DNA from: Neptuniibacter sp048548695
GTDB taxonomy: Bacteria > Pseudomonadota > Gammaproteobacteria > Pseudomonadales > Balneatricaceae
Reading direction: 5' to 3' (one strand)
NCBI RefSeq assembly: GCF_048548695.1
Contig: NZ_JBLYIF010000001.1
Length of the DNA stretch: 64,000 nucleotides
Of this stretch, positions 7,114-15,499 are shown in pieces; position 1 is the stretch's first letter; each line of letters starts with the position of its first letter. The position numbers were made by a program, and so were the translations under genes. The notes beneath the pieces are model-generated. The model was given only the letters and a program-made list of their open reading frames with translations, had not been told where the DNA came from and did no database searches.

Positions 7114-9744
7114 ATGTCGCAACACGCTAATGAGATTTATCTGAAGGATTATCAGGTGCCAGCTTATCTGCTGGAGCATACCGAATTGCGCTTTGAGTTG
7201 CGTGAAGGCGCGACCCTGGTTCATAGTCAATTGGCGTTCTATCTTAACCCGGCCTGTGAGCAGGCCCAGCCGCCATTGAGTTTATTTGGCCATGAAGATC
7301 TCGAATTGATCAGCATGAGCTTGAATGACATACCAGTGGCAGAATCGTCCTGGCAGCGGGAGGGAGAAATCCTGACCGTGGTGGACGTACCTGAGCGTTT
7401 TTGCCTGAAGGTAGTGACACGGATTCTGCCCCATGAGAACACGGCACTGGAAGGCCTGTACCTGTCAGACGGGATGTACTGCACTCAGTGCGAGGCAGAG
7501 GGTTTCCGGCGGATTACTTTTTACCCCGATCGGCCAGATGTTATGAGCGTGTTTCGCACTACGGTTGAAGCGGATCAGCACCAGTTCCCCGTGTTGTTGA
7601 GTAACGGTAATCCGGTGGCCAGCGGCAATACCGATGATGGCCGTCATTGGGTGACCTGGGAAGACCCATTCCCTAAACCGGCTTACCTGTTTGCTTTGGT
7701 GGCGGGTGATTTGGCGCATATTGAAGATCACTACACCACGATGTCTGGTCGCAATGTTGCCCTGCGCATCTATGCCGAGACCAAAGATCTGGATAAATTG
7801 GAATATGCTATGGCATCGCTGCAGCGTGCTATGGCGTGGGACGAAAAAGTTTATGGCCGCGAATACGATCTCGATATCTATATGATTGTGGCAGTGGACT
7901 TCTTCAACATGGGAGCGATGGAAAACAAGGGACTTAACGTCTTTAATACCTCCTGTGTGCTGGCACACCCGGCGACGACCACTGATGCGGCTTTTCAGCG
8001 GGTTGAAGGTGTCGTGGCGCATGAGTATTTTCATAACTGGTCCGGTAACCGTGTTACCTGTCGTGACTGGTTTCAGCTCAGCCTGAAGGAGGGGTTCACG
8101 GTATTTCGTGATGCTGAATTCTCAGCAGATACCAACTCCCGAACGGTGAAACGGGTCGAGGATGTCGCACTGCTTCGCACCGCACAGTTTGCGGAAGATG
8201 CTGGCCCTATGTCTCATCCAATCCGGCCTGACTCTTTTATTGAAATTTCCAACTTTTACACCCTGACCATTTATGAGAAGGGCGCTGAGGTTGTGCGCAT
8301 GATCCGCACCTTGTTGGGTGAAGAGCTATTTCGTAAGGGGTCTGACCTGTATTTTGCACGGCATGATGGTCAGGCGGTTACCACCGATGACTTCGTTAAA
8401 GCCATGGAGGATGCCTCAGGTCGTGATCTGAGCCAGTTCTGCCGGTGGTATTCCCAGGCGGGCACCCCTGAACTTAAGGTTGAGGATCATTTTGATGCCA
8501 GCACTGGCCGTTACACCCTAACCGTACAGCAGTCTTGTCCGCCGTCACCTGGTCAGACTGAAAAACAACCTTATCATCTGCCACTGGCGGTGGGCCTGCT
8601 GGATAGTGAAGGGAATGATCTGCCTCTGGCGGAGGGTTACCACACCCAGGTGCTGGAGTTAACGCAACCGGAACAGCAATTTGTGTTTGAAGGGTTAAGC
8701 AGCAAGCCGGTACCGTCATTACTGCGAGGTTTCTCTGCACCGGTCAAACTGAATTTTCCGTATAGCCGTGAAGCCCTAATGTTCTTGATGGCCAACGACA
8801 GTGATGGCTTTGCCCGTTGGGATGCCGCCCAGCAATTGGTGGTGGGCATTATGCAGGAGATGATGGATCGATTGACACAGGGACAGCCATTAACATTGGC
8901 CGATGAACTGGTGACGGCTTACCGTGCGGTATTGACTGACAACGCCCTGGATCCGGCGATGGTGGCCAAGGTCCTGACATTGCCTTCAGAAGCTTATCTG
9001 GCTGAGCTGGCGGAATGTGTTGATGTCGATGCTATTCATGAGGTGCGCTGTTTTCTGCGACAGTCCCTGGCACAGGCGCTGGCACCTGACTGGCAGCGTG
9101 TATACCGCGACAATCAAACTGAAGGTGAGTATTCGCCGGATGCCAAAAGTATTGCGCACCGCAGCCTGAAAAACCTGGCATTGTCATACCTGATGGCGCT
9201 GGAAACAGAGGAAAGTCTGGCACTGGCGCAGCAGCAGTATCGGCAGGCCGACAATATGACCGATATGCAGGTGGCACTATCTCTGGTGGCGCACTCCGGC
9301 TTTGCGGCGGCAGCAGATGAATTGTTAACTGACTTCTACCAGCGTTGGCAAAATGAAAGTCTGGTGGTAAACCAGTGGTTTGCAATTCAGGTAACCGACC
9401 CCAAGCCCGGTGCTCTGGCGCGGGTAGAGAAGCTTATGCAGCACCCGGCCTTTGATCGTCGCAATCCGAACAAATTACGTGCGGTGATTGGCAACTTCTG
9501 TGCTCAGAATAAGGTGAATTTCCATGCCGAAGACGGCAGTGGTTATCGTTTTCTGGCTGAACAGATTCTGTTATTGAATACCCAAAACCCTCAGGTTGCG
9601 TCACGTCTGCTGACACCTCTGACGGTATGGCGTAAATACCCGTCGCAACGTCAGGCGCTGATGCGTCAGGCGCTGGAACAGATCCAGTCCTGCAAGGACC
9701 TGTCCCGCGATGTATATGAAGTGGTCAGTAAGAGTCTGGCCTGA
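7114..9744 (+). CDS. pepN: aminopeptidase N
   Basis: M1 family zinc aminopeptidase, 876 aa (E. coli 870), removing N-terminal residues from peptides in the cytoplasm. The exopeptidase motif GAMEN is at 267-271, and the zinc site HEYFHNW at 303-309 with the third ligand Glu326 in LKEGFTVFRD. The C-terminal helical domain typical of PepN is complete. The ATG lies behind GGAAGG at a good distance. It ends a plus-strand run that starts at nadK. No terminator with a T-run follows; instead there is a hairpin at 9810-9826. Confidence 0.97.
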   Translation: MSQHANEIYLKDYQVPAYLLEHTELRFELREGATLVHSQLAFYLNPACEQAQPPLSLFGHEDLELISMSLNDIPVAESSWQREGEILTVVDVPERFCLKVVTRILPHENTALEGLYLSDGMYCTQCEAEGFRRITFYPDRPDVMSVFRTTVEADQHQFPVLLSNGNPVASGNTDDGRHWVTWEDPFPKPAYLFALVAGDLAHIEDHYTTMSGRNVALRIYAETKDLDKLEYAMASLQRAMAWDEKVYGREYDLDIYMIVAVDFFNMGAMENKGLNVFNTSCVLAHPATTTDAAFQRVEGVVAHEYFHNWSGNRVTCRDWFQLSLKEGFTVFRDAEFSADTNSRTVKRVEDVALLRTAQFAEDAGPMSHPIRPDSFIEISNFYTLTIYEKGAEVVRMIRTLLGEELFRKGSDLYFARHDGQAVTTDDFVKAMEDASGRDLSQFCRWYSQAGTPELKVEDHFDASTGRYTLTVQQSCPPSPGQTEKQPYHLPLAVGLLDSEGNDLPLAEGYHTQVLELTQPEQQFVFEGLSSKPVPSLLRGFSAPVKLNFPYSREALMFLMANDSDGFARWDAAQQLVVGIMQEMMDRLTQGQPLTLADELVTAYRAVLTDNALDPAMVAKVLTLPSEAYLAELAECVDVDAIHEVRCFLRQSLAQALAPDWQRVYRDNQTEGEYSPDAKSIAHRSLKNLALSYLMALETEESLALAQQQYRQADNMTDMQVALSLVAHSGFAAAADELLTDFYQRWQNESLVVNQWFAIQVTDPKPGALARVEKLMQHPAFDRRNPNKLRAVIGNFCAQNKVNFHAEDGSGYRFLAEQILLLNTQNPQVASRLLTPLTVWRKYPSQRQALMRQALEQIQSCKDLSRDVYEVVSKSLA

Positions 9745-9809
9745 TGAATCTCTGAGTCACAGGACAGTCGGGGGATGCTTGGTTATACTCCGGTGCAGAT
9801 AATAAAAAA

Positions 9810-9826
9810 GCCTGTGTTGTACAGGC
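9810..9826 (+). other. short hairpin in pepN downstream region
   Basis: GCCTGT, five-base loop GTTGT, ACAGGC. An A-rich run precedes the stem and no T-run follows it, so as a terminator it would read better on the minus strand, where no gene needs one. A TATACT box at 9784-9789 with AGGACA 17 bp upstream could be a promoter for the following gene, which would place the hairpin in the 5' leader. Confidence 0.35.
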
Positions 9827-9867
9827 GGGTAAGCATTGCTTAAGTCACAGTGATACAAGGAGCCTGT

Positions 9868-10263
9868 ATGGCGTCGCTACTGGCAGCAGAAAATAAGTTC
9901 GATATTCAGCAGAATTACCGCCGTTACCTGCGGGTGAAAGAAGCCCAGGAAGGTGCCCGCGAGGTATATAACAGTGCTAAATCCAGTCGCCTTTGGGTGG
10001 CCGGTTTGGTGCTGTTGTTATTCGCACTGGCATCTGATTTCTTTCTGGGCGCCTCGGCAGGCCTGTTTGGGGTATATTTTTACGGCGTAGTCACCGGTTG
10101 GCTGAAGCTGAACTCTATCGAAGAAAGCCTTGAAGAGCTTGATCACTGGTTCTCTTCCAAAGGTCTGCGCTTTGAGGGTCGTGTGCTGTATAGCAAGCAG
10201 GATCAGATGCTGGAAAATCCGGTTGATCCGTTTAGTGAAGACAGCTACACCGACGCCGCATAA
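9868..10263 (+). CDS. two-helix membrane protein of unknown function
   Basis: A 131-aa protein with two adjacent hydrophobic segments (LWVAGLVLLLFALASDFFLG and AGLFGVYFYGVVTGWL, about residues 45-85). It has a charged N-terminal part and an acidic C-terminal tail ending SEDSYTDAA. The start is ATG 9868, set by a strong Shine-Dalgarno AAGGAG; a GTG 18 bases upstream contains that site within the coding part and is rejected. I do not recognise the family. It is followed 18 bp later by the HAD phosphatase and may form an operon with it. Confidence 0.8.
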   Translation: MASLLAAENKFDIQQNYRRYLRVKEAQEGAREVYNSAKSSRLWVAGLVLLLFALASDFFLGASAGLFGVYFYGVVTGWLKLNSIEESLEELDHWFSSKGLRFEGRVLYSKQDQMLENPVDPFSEDSYTDAA

Positions 10264-10281
10264 ACCGGCAGAGCTTAGACT

Positions 10282-10875
10282 ATGCAGTCATTGCATGAAA
10301 AAACCTGCTGGGTGTTTGATCTGGATGGCACCCTGACTCAGGCGATACACGACTTTGATCATATCCGCGCGGTACTGGATATTGCTCCTGGACAGGATAT
10401 TCTGGCTGCGCTGGAAGCAATGCCTAGTTCAGAGCAGGCACGTGCCACCCTAAGGCTGGATGAGCTGGAGCGCCACTATGCTGAGCAGGCTCAGCCAGCT
10501 GACGGGGTTCTGGAGTGCTTGAGTCTGCTGCATCAGCGCCAATGTCATATGGGTATTCTGACGCGAAACCGGCGTGATCTGGCATTGTTGTCATTACAGG
10601 CGATTGGGCTGGATAAATTTTTCACACCAGATACGGTGCTGGGGCGCGATGAAATAGCACCCAAACCGGCACCTGATGGTATCCACTACCTGCTATCTCA
10701 ATGGCAGGCTTCTCCAGAAACGGCAGTGATGGTGGGCGACTTCCACTATGACCTGTTGTGTGGCCGCGCGGCACAGGTTTACACCGTACATGTCTCAGAT
10801 GATGGACGGCATTGGCCAGCGGACACTGACCTACGGGTCAGTAACCTGCAAGAGTTAGCCTTATTGTTGCATTGA
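10282..10875 (+). CDS. HAD-superfamily phosphatase (phosphoglycolate phosphatase-like)
   Basis: Soluble HAD hydrolase of 197 aa. All four motifs are present: DLDGT at 13-17 (nucleophile Asp13, acid/base Asp15), motif II Thr95 in ILTRNRRD, motif III Lys128 in PKPAPDG, and motif IV VGDFHYD at 151-157. The small helical cap (about 20-90) fits the Gph-like subgroup; substrate is unassigned. The last 26 codons and about 80 bp beyond the stop occur a second time at 11882-12041, so this gene's 3' end is duplicated downstream. The copy here is intact. Confidence 0.88.
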   Translation: MQSLHEKTCWVFDLDGTLTQAIHDFDHIRAVLDIAPGQDILAALEAMPSSEQARATLRLDELERHYAEQAQPADGVLECLSLLHQRQCHMGILTRNRRDLALLSLQAIGLDKFFTPDTVLGRDEIAPKPAPDGIHYLLSQWQASPETAVMVGDFHYDLLCGRAAQVYTVHVSDDGRHWPADTDLRVSNLQELALLLH

Positions 10876-10957
10876 GGGCAGCGATTGGCTGATCAATTCC
10901 TCCTCATTTGATCCTTATCAATAAGTCGCATCAGGCTTCCCCGTATATGTTTGTAAT
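10798..10957. repeat. 160-bp direct repeat, copy 1 (3' end of HAD gene and flank)
   Basis: This block starts in the last 26 codons of the HAD gene and runs about 80 bp past its stop. It recurs at 11882-12041 in the same orientation with six substitutions and two 1-bp indels by my alignment (about 95 percent identity). Identity stops abruptly after TTTGTAAT at both copies. Copy 1 is joined to the intact HAD gene. Confidence 0.93.
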
Positions 10958-11115
10958 TAACGTTTACAGTTTACAGCGGGATCATACTGATTCGGGAAGC
11001 CCGGCCGTCAGTACTGAAAACTGTGTACTCTCGCCAGCCTTTGGGTCTATCTGAGCGAAACTGCCCGTATCACCTCACTAGCCGGTGTCGGGCCGATTTC
11101 GATTGCATGGAAAGT

Positions 11116-11448
11116 CTATAGGTTTTTGTGGGAGTCGCCGGGGACAAATAGCCGGTTTGGGTGAAAGCGCACATGTAAGGGGGCTATTAAAACCTTATTA
11201 GTGCTGCCTGAAGCTGCTTGCGCCTGATTTAAATAACCCATCATATCAACTGGACCACCCTTGATGTCCCTAACGGCTTCTCTGGGATTCACTGATTCGA
11301 CTCCGACCGCTTGGTTTATATGGTTCGTCATATCGAATGAACCGCCTTTGATGTGTGCATATGGGCCTTTGCTTTCAATATCGCCTGCCACTGCCAAGGC
11401 CGGAATAAATAACGTAGTAACAACGAGTATTCTTAATTTTTTAAACAT
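11116..11448 (-). CDS. secreted protein with a duplicated IKGG..DM motif, unknown family
   Basis: A 110-aa protein with a typical Sec signal peptide: MFKKLRIL, a hydrophobic core VVTTLFIPALAVA, and probable cleavage after AVA. The mature part carries the same motif twice: HIKGGSFDMTNHINQA and DIKGGPVDMMGYLNQA (pattern IKGG..DM....NQA), about 33 residues apart. The start is taken as ATG 11448, with GGTGATAG close upstream; an ATG at 11460 adds four residues without a ribosome site. The predicted place is periplasm or outside the cell. I do not recognise the family. It is the only convincing gene of the segment lying between the two 160-bp repeats. Confidence 0.7.
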   Translation of the reverse strand: MFKKLRILVVTTLFIPALAVAGDIESKGPYAHIKGGSFDMTNHINQAVGVESVNPREAVRDIKGGPVDMMGYLNQAQAASGSTNKVLIAPLHVRFHPNRLFVPGDSHKNL

Positions 11449-11881
11449 CCTATCACCCATTTATTGTCTAGTTAGTAAGCAGAAATTCCGAATAAATTTC
11501 AGTATTCAGATTCGCACTGACTTGTTTTTCCATTGCATGCTTTTAAAAAAAACATCTTCGTTAAAATAAAAAACAATCATCCGGCGATGGTCTATTTACC
11601 TTGTAAAGACTCATGCGGGACAGTTGGTATAGCTGCTGTTATTTCACACCTGCAACAGATGAAGGGCCGGCTGTTGCAATGTCTGCGACATGCGGAACGC
11701 ACAGTTAATCTCCGTTGGCTGTTTTGTTCTTCTTAATCTAGCGGCAGGGTATCTTCAGGGATATAGCAAAATTGACCTGTGTATTCGGGCAATTGACCTG
11801 TGTATTCGGGCAATTTACCCAATACAGCTAAAGATGATTCTGGGGGTGGGGCCACTGCCCGGTATAGTGATAGCTAGGATA
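11449..11881. other. gene-poor interior of the repeat-flanked insert
   Basis: No convincing gene. It holds the upstream region of the secreted-protein gene and the perfect 21-bp tandem repeat at 11770-11811. No transposase, integrase or terminal inverted repeat was seen. Confidence 0.6.
11770..11811. repeat. tandem repeat, two perfect 21-bp units
   Basis: Two identical head-to-tail 21-bp copies, each beginning AATTGACCTG and ending ATTCGGGC, followed by a partial third start (AATT). Each unit holds TTGACC, close to a -35 box, but no matched -10 box is evident at 16-18 bp. Confidence 0.9.
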
Positions 11882-12041
11882 GATGATGGGCAGCATTGGT
11901 CAGCGGACACTGACCTACGGGTTAGTAACCTGCAAGAGTTAGCCTATTGCTGCACTGAGGGCAGCGATTGGCTGATCAATTCCTCCTCATTTGATCCTTA
12001 TCAATAAGTCGCATCAGGCTTCCCCGTATAGTGTTTGTAAT
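11882..12041. repeat. 160-bp direct repeat, copy 2 with HAD C-terminal pseudogene fragment
   Basis: Second copy of the 10798-10957 block. It preserves a decayed reading of the HAD C-terminus (WSADTDLRVSNLQELA against WPADTDLRVSNLQELA). A 1-bp deletion near 11945 shifts the frame just before the old stop. This copy lies directly upstream of the hemerythrin gene. It is therefore a truncated, non-functional gene end left by a duplication or import event. Confidence 0.9.
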
Positions 12042-12062
12042 GACACTAGAGGAGGCACGGCG

Positions 12063-12617
12063 ATGAATACCTTGCATGAACTTCATCAAGACCATATCAA
12101 CCTCAACCGGCTACTGGAACTGTTGAGCCATGAATTGGCAGCACTGAAACGTGGTGACGGTGCCGACCTGAACCTGTTGGCGGATGTTATCCGTTATATT
12201 GCCGATTATGCAGATGGCTACCATCACCCCCGTGAAGATGAGTTATATGCTTTCTTTGCCGGTCGGGACCAGGCGTTGGATAAAGTATTGGGGTGCTGTG
12301 TAGATGAACATCACGGTCTGACTCAACATACCCGCACGCTGCGTCAAACCCTTGAAGAGGTGCTGAATGATGCGGTTTTGCCATTGACGGTACTCACTGA
12401 GCAACTTGAGCAATACCTGGCGGAACAGAAAGCCCACCTGGATTATGAGGAAGGCACCCTGTTTCCAATGTTACGTGCTGTTGCTGAAGAGGCCGATTGG
12501 ACACTGCTGGCCAGCGATCTGCCGAGTCGCCAAGACCCGCTGTTTGGTGCTCAGCAGGCGGCGGAATATATGTCGCTATATCAGGCGTTGCAGGAAGATC
12601 TGCAACAGGCTAGTTAG
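12063..12617 (+). CDS. hemerythrin-domain protein
   Basis: Soluble protein of 184 aa with a hemerythrin-like four-helix di-iron site. Likely ligands are His11 in HQDHINLNR, HHPREDELY at 54-62, the ECx-type DEHHGLTQHT at 81-90, and HLDYEEGTLFP at 125-135. Proteins of this type bind oxygen or nitric oxide, or sense redox state, in the cytoplasm. ATG 12063 has a strong GAGGAGG eight bases upstream; the in-frame codons before it belong to the repeat copy and are not coding. It converges with a diguanylate cyclase, only two bases apart. Functional links between oxygen-sensing hemerythrins and cyclic di-GMP are known in other bacteria; here the link is only by position. Confidence 0.92.
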   Translation: MNTLHELHQDHINLNRLLELLSHELAALKRGDGADLNLLADVIRYIADYADGYHHPREDELYAFFAGRDQALDKVLGCCVDEHHGLTQHTRTLRQTLEEVLNDAVLPLTVLTEQLEQYLAEQKAHLDYEEGTLFPMLRAVAEEADWTLLASDLPSRQDPLFGAQQAAEYMSLYQALQEDLQQAS

Positions 12618-12619
12618 CG

Positions 12620-13726
12620 TCAGTCCAACGCACTGGCAAGGAATAAGCGGTTTCTGCCGTTATGTTTGGCCTGATACAGTGCCCGGTCAGCCGCTTGTAT
12701 CAGTGTATCTGCCTGCAGGGACAGGTTTTGGGTAGACCCTTGCCGTGGTGCATCTGCTGCGACACCGATGGATGCAGTGATGCGAAAGCTATGGCGTTCA
12801 TTGATACAGAATTGCATGCTGGCAATGGCCTGACATAGCCCAAGGGCTAACTTCTGCGCGCCTGACTCATCGCAGCCGGGGAGTAATATGGCAAACTCTT
12901 CGCCACCGTAACGGCCGATAATATCGGTGTTGCGCACTTTCTGTTTCAATAACTTACCCACTTCTCTTAACACTGTATCGCCGGCCTGATGGCCGTGGGT
13001 ATCGTTGACTCGCTTGAAATGGTCCAGGTCGAGGAACAAACAACCCAGAGGTTCGCCGGTTCGGCTACAGCGGGACAGTTCCTTGGTAATTTCCTGTTCA
13101 AAAGCACGCCGGTTATAGACCTTGGTTAATACATCCATACTGCTTTGTCGTTGCAGGTTCTGCTGGCTGATACAGTTTTCAAAACAGATCGAAATGACCG
13201 AAGCCAGGTGGCGCAGATATTGGCTAAGCATGAGCTGGTCAAGGTCAAATAAGTCACTGTCATGGCAACCCAGGTGCAAGCTGCCAATAAGACAGTCATG
13301 CCGGATCAGAGGCAGCAGTGCTACCTTACTGGGGGGGTGAGTGCTGGATGGAAAATAGCTGCCGAATCGGTCTTGAACGGTGTGGAAGAGTGACAATTGG
13401 TCTTCTGGATGAATCTCGCGCAGCAGGTGTTGGTTAATCACAAACTGCAGGTTATTGGGGCTATTGTCCTGATTGGCAGTCAGTAGTTGCCGTACTGTGT
13501 ACTCAGGATCTAGCAGAATTAAATGGATCTGTTCTAGGGAAAAGCTGGCTTTAAATTGCACCAGCAAACGTTGCAAAAGCTCTGGTAATGATCTGCAGGC
13601 GAGCAGATTTAACTCAATATCAAACAACTTTTCCAATACGGTACGGTTCAGCTGCGCCTTCTCATTGAGGTTAGCAAGCGCCTGATGCAGTTCCTGATTT
13701 TCCTTTTGCAGGTCAGGATGTGCCAT
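12620..13726 (-). CDS. DUF484/GAF-like GGDEF diguanylate cyclase
   Basis: Cytoplasmic diguanylate cyclase of 368 aa. A short coiled-coil start (residues 5-30) leads into a GAF/DUF484-like sensor region at about 35-185. This is followed by a linker LQRQSSMDVLTKVYNRRAF and a GGDEF domain. The active-site loop is GGEEF at 274-278, with I-site RNTD at 265-268, so catalysis and product inhibition should both work. It lacks membrane segments. It converges on the hemerythrin gene and is followed upstream by riboflavin synthase on the same strand, about 100 bp away. Confidence 0.92.
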   Translation of the reverse strand: MAHPDLQKENQELHQALANLNEKAQLNRTVLEKLFDIELNLLACRSLPELLQRLLVQFKASFSLEQIHLILLDPEYTVRQLLTANQDNSPNNLQFVINQHLLREIHPEDQLSLFHTVQDRFGSYFPSSTHPPSKVALLPLIRHDCLIGSLHLGCHDSDLFDLDQLMLSQYLRHLASVISICFENCISQQNLQRQSSMDVLTKVYNRRAFEQEITKELSRCSRTGEPLGCLFLDLDHFKRVNDTHGHQAGDTVLREVGKLLKQKVRNTDIIGRYGGEEFAILLPGCDESGAQKLALGLCQAIASMQFCINERHSFRITASIGVAADAPRQGSTQNLSLQADTLIQAADRALYQAKHNGRNRLFLASALD

Positions 13727-13829
13727 TTGGTTACCTTGGAATTCCGTCGCTGATTAGCAACAGAATATAACCAGTCGAAGCAGATTTTTCACTGGATTTT
13801 TTATTTAAAAGTTTATCTATATTAAATAC

Positions 13830-14450
13830 TTAGTGGTTGTTTTCTGAACGATTCGCCAAGTAACGCTCAACACTGTCGACTACGGCTTGGGTATGACTGT
13901 CTATCTCAAGGTTAATCAGATCCCCTTGATGAATAAAACCAAACCGGGTCACCGCCAGTGTTTCTGGAATCAGTCCAACGCAGAAACGGTTTTTTTGGCA
14001 TGCTTTAACGGTCAGGCTGCATCCGTCCAAGGCGATAAAACCCTTATCAAAGATATAAGCCTGCCAGGCGGGTGGCACATCAAACCAAACCGTACAGTTG
14101 TTAGTCGTCTTTTCAATGGCCACAACTTCTGCTTGGGCGTGAATATGACCGGAGAGCAGATGGCCGCCGATTTCGTCGCCGATGCGCGCCGCGCGCTCAA
14201 AGTTAACTTGATCGCCACAACGAAGCTGCCCCAGGTTAGTGGTTTGCAATGTCTGCTCAATCAGATCAAAGCTAACGCTGCTGTCGTTAAAACCGGTTAC
14301 GGTCAGGCAAGTGCCGTTAACTGCGATGCTGGCACCCTGTTGCAGGTTTTGGCTATATGCCTCAGGCAGATCGAGTTCTAACTGCATGAAGTTTTCCTGG
14401 TGGGTTACCCGTAAAACTTTGGCTAAACCCTGAACAATCCCGGTAAACAT
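13830..14450 (-). CDS. ribE: riboflavin synthase (alpha subunit)
   Basis: Riboflavin synthase of 206 aa, dismutating two molecules of 6,7-dimethyl-8-ribityllumazine to riboflavin. It starts with the invariant MFTGIVQG and contains two lumazine-binding repeats: the first with NGTCLTVTGF, the second with HAQAEVVAIEKT and LDGCSLTV. Length is near the family norm (E. coli 213). Other rib genes are not nearby, so this is a stand-alone copy. I see no FMN riboswitch in the short region upstream, where the divergent epimerase gene begins about 160 bp away. Confidence 0.95.
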   Translation of the reverse strand: MFTGIVQGLAKVLRVTHQENFMQLELDLPEAYSQNLQQGASIAVNGTCLTVTGFNDSSVSFDLIEQTLQTTNLGQLRCGDQVNFERAARIGDEIGGHLLSGHIHAQAEVVAIEKTTNNCTVWFDVPPAWQAYIFDKGFIALDGCSLTVKACQKNRFCVGLIPETLAVTRFGFIHQGDLINLEIDSHTQAVVDSVERYLANRSENNH

Positions 14451-14608
14451 GGGAGACTCCGTGAAAAATGACTAATCTGAACACAAGCGTTATACGAACA
14501 AGCAGTGAGTGTTTTGATAACTGCTTTAAGGTCCATTGGCTGATAGGCGCAGCCAGACTATCAGATTTTGTGGTGGGTGTTCATGTTCAGTCAAGAGGAG
14601 TGGTAACG

Positions 14609-15499
14609 ATGCATATTCTGGTAACCGGCGGTACGGGATTTATTGGCCAGCAACTGGTGCGCCAACGGTTGGCCAAAGGCGATCAGGTTACCTGCCTGAC
14701 CCGTCAGGCCTCCCAGGTTGCAAAGCTGTTTAAAGGTCAGGTTACTGGCGTTGAGGCGCTGGCTGAGGTTGTTGCTCCCGTGGATGCTGTAGTCAACCTG
14801 GCGGGCGCGCCTATTGCCGATCGGCGTTGGAGTAATGCCCGTAAACAGTTACTCCGAGAAAGTCGAATTGCGCTGACAAACCAGTTGGTACGCTGGATTG
14901 GCCAGCTGACAGAACCACCTGCGGTGCTGATTAGTGGTTCAGCTATTGGTTTTTATGGCAGTCAGATAACAGATCAGCCCCTCAATGAACAGGCAGAGGT
15001 GCAACCCGGGTTTACTCATCAACTTTGTGCCGACTGGGAAGATGCTGCGCAACAGGCGTCTGAATATGGTGTCCGGGTATGCCTGATACGTACCGGGGTA
15101 GTTTTGGGTAAAGGTGGCGCACTGGCTAAGATGCTACCAGCATTCAAGCTGGGCTTGGGCGGACCGATTGGCAGCGGCAAGCAGTGGATGTCCTGGATCG
15201 CCATTGACGACCACCTGCGGGCAATGAATTTTCTGCTGGAACAGCCTGACGCCCGTGGTGCTTATAATCTTACAGCGCCTGAAGCAGTGCCTAATGCCGT
15301 TTTCGCTGCCACCCTGGGGCAGGTACTGAAGCGTCCGACATTGATGCGGGTGCCATCCTTTGTCATCAACTTAATGTTGGGTGATGGTGCCGAGTTGCTG
15401 TTAGAGGGGCAGTGTGTTTATCCGCAACGTCTACTGGATGCGGGTTTCAAGTTTAACCAGCCTGAGCTTAGGGGCGCTTTACAGCAGGCACTGAATTAA
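14609..15499 (+). CDS. TIGR01777 family epimerase (YfcH-like)
   Basis: Extended short-chain dehydrogenase-like protein, 296 aa. It begins MHILVTGGTGFIG with the NAD(P)-binding GxxGxxG at 7-13 and has a SGSAIGFYG segment at the active site. It ends with a DUF1731-type C-terminal domain (LLLEGQCVYPQRLLDAGF). The reaction is not known for this family. The frame is open 47 codons further upstream, but ATG 14609 has a clear AGAGGAG and starts exactly at the Rossmann strand. It converges with batD and overlaps it by four bases at the 3' ends. Confidence 0.9.
   Translation: MHILVTGGTGFIGQQLVRQRLAKGDQVTCLTRQASQVAKLFKGQVTGVEALAEVVAPVDAVVNLAGAPIADRRWSNARKQLLRESRIALTNQLVRWIGQLTEPPAVLISGSAIGFYGSQITDQPLNEQAEVQPGFTHQLCADWEDAAQQASEYGVRVCLIRTGVVLGKGGALAKMLPAFKLGLGGPIGSGKQWMSWIAIDDHLRAMNFLLEQPDARGAYNLTAPEAVPNAVFAATLGQVLKRPTLMRVPSFVINLMLGDGAELLLEGQCVYPQRLLDAGFKFNQPELRGALQQALN

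Noticed and set aside
10958..11881. Insertion sequence
   Set aside because: No transposase frame, no terminal inverted repeats, and the flanking direct repeats of 160 bp are far too long for a target duplication.
13727..13829. FMN riboswitch or other element near ribE
   Set aside because: This side is downstream of ribE, and the upstream side is short and shows no conserved FMN aptamer boxes.
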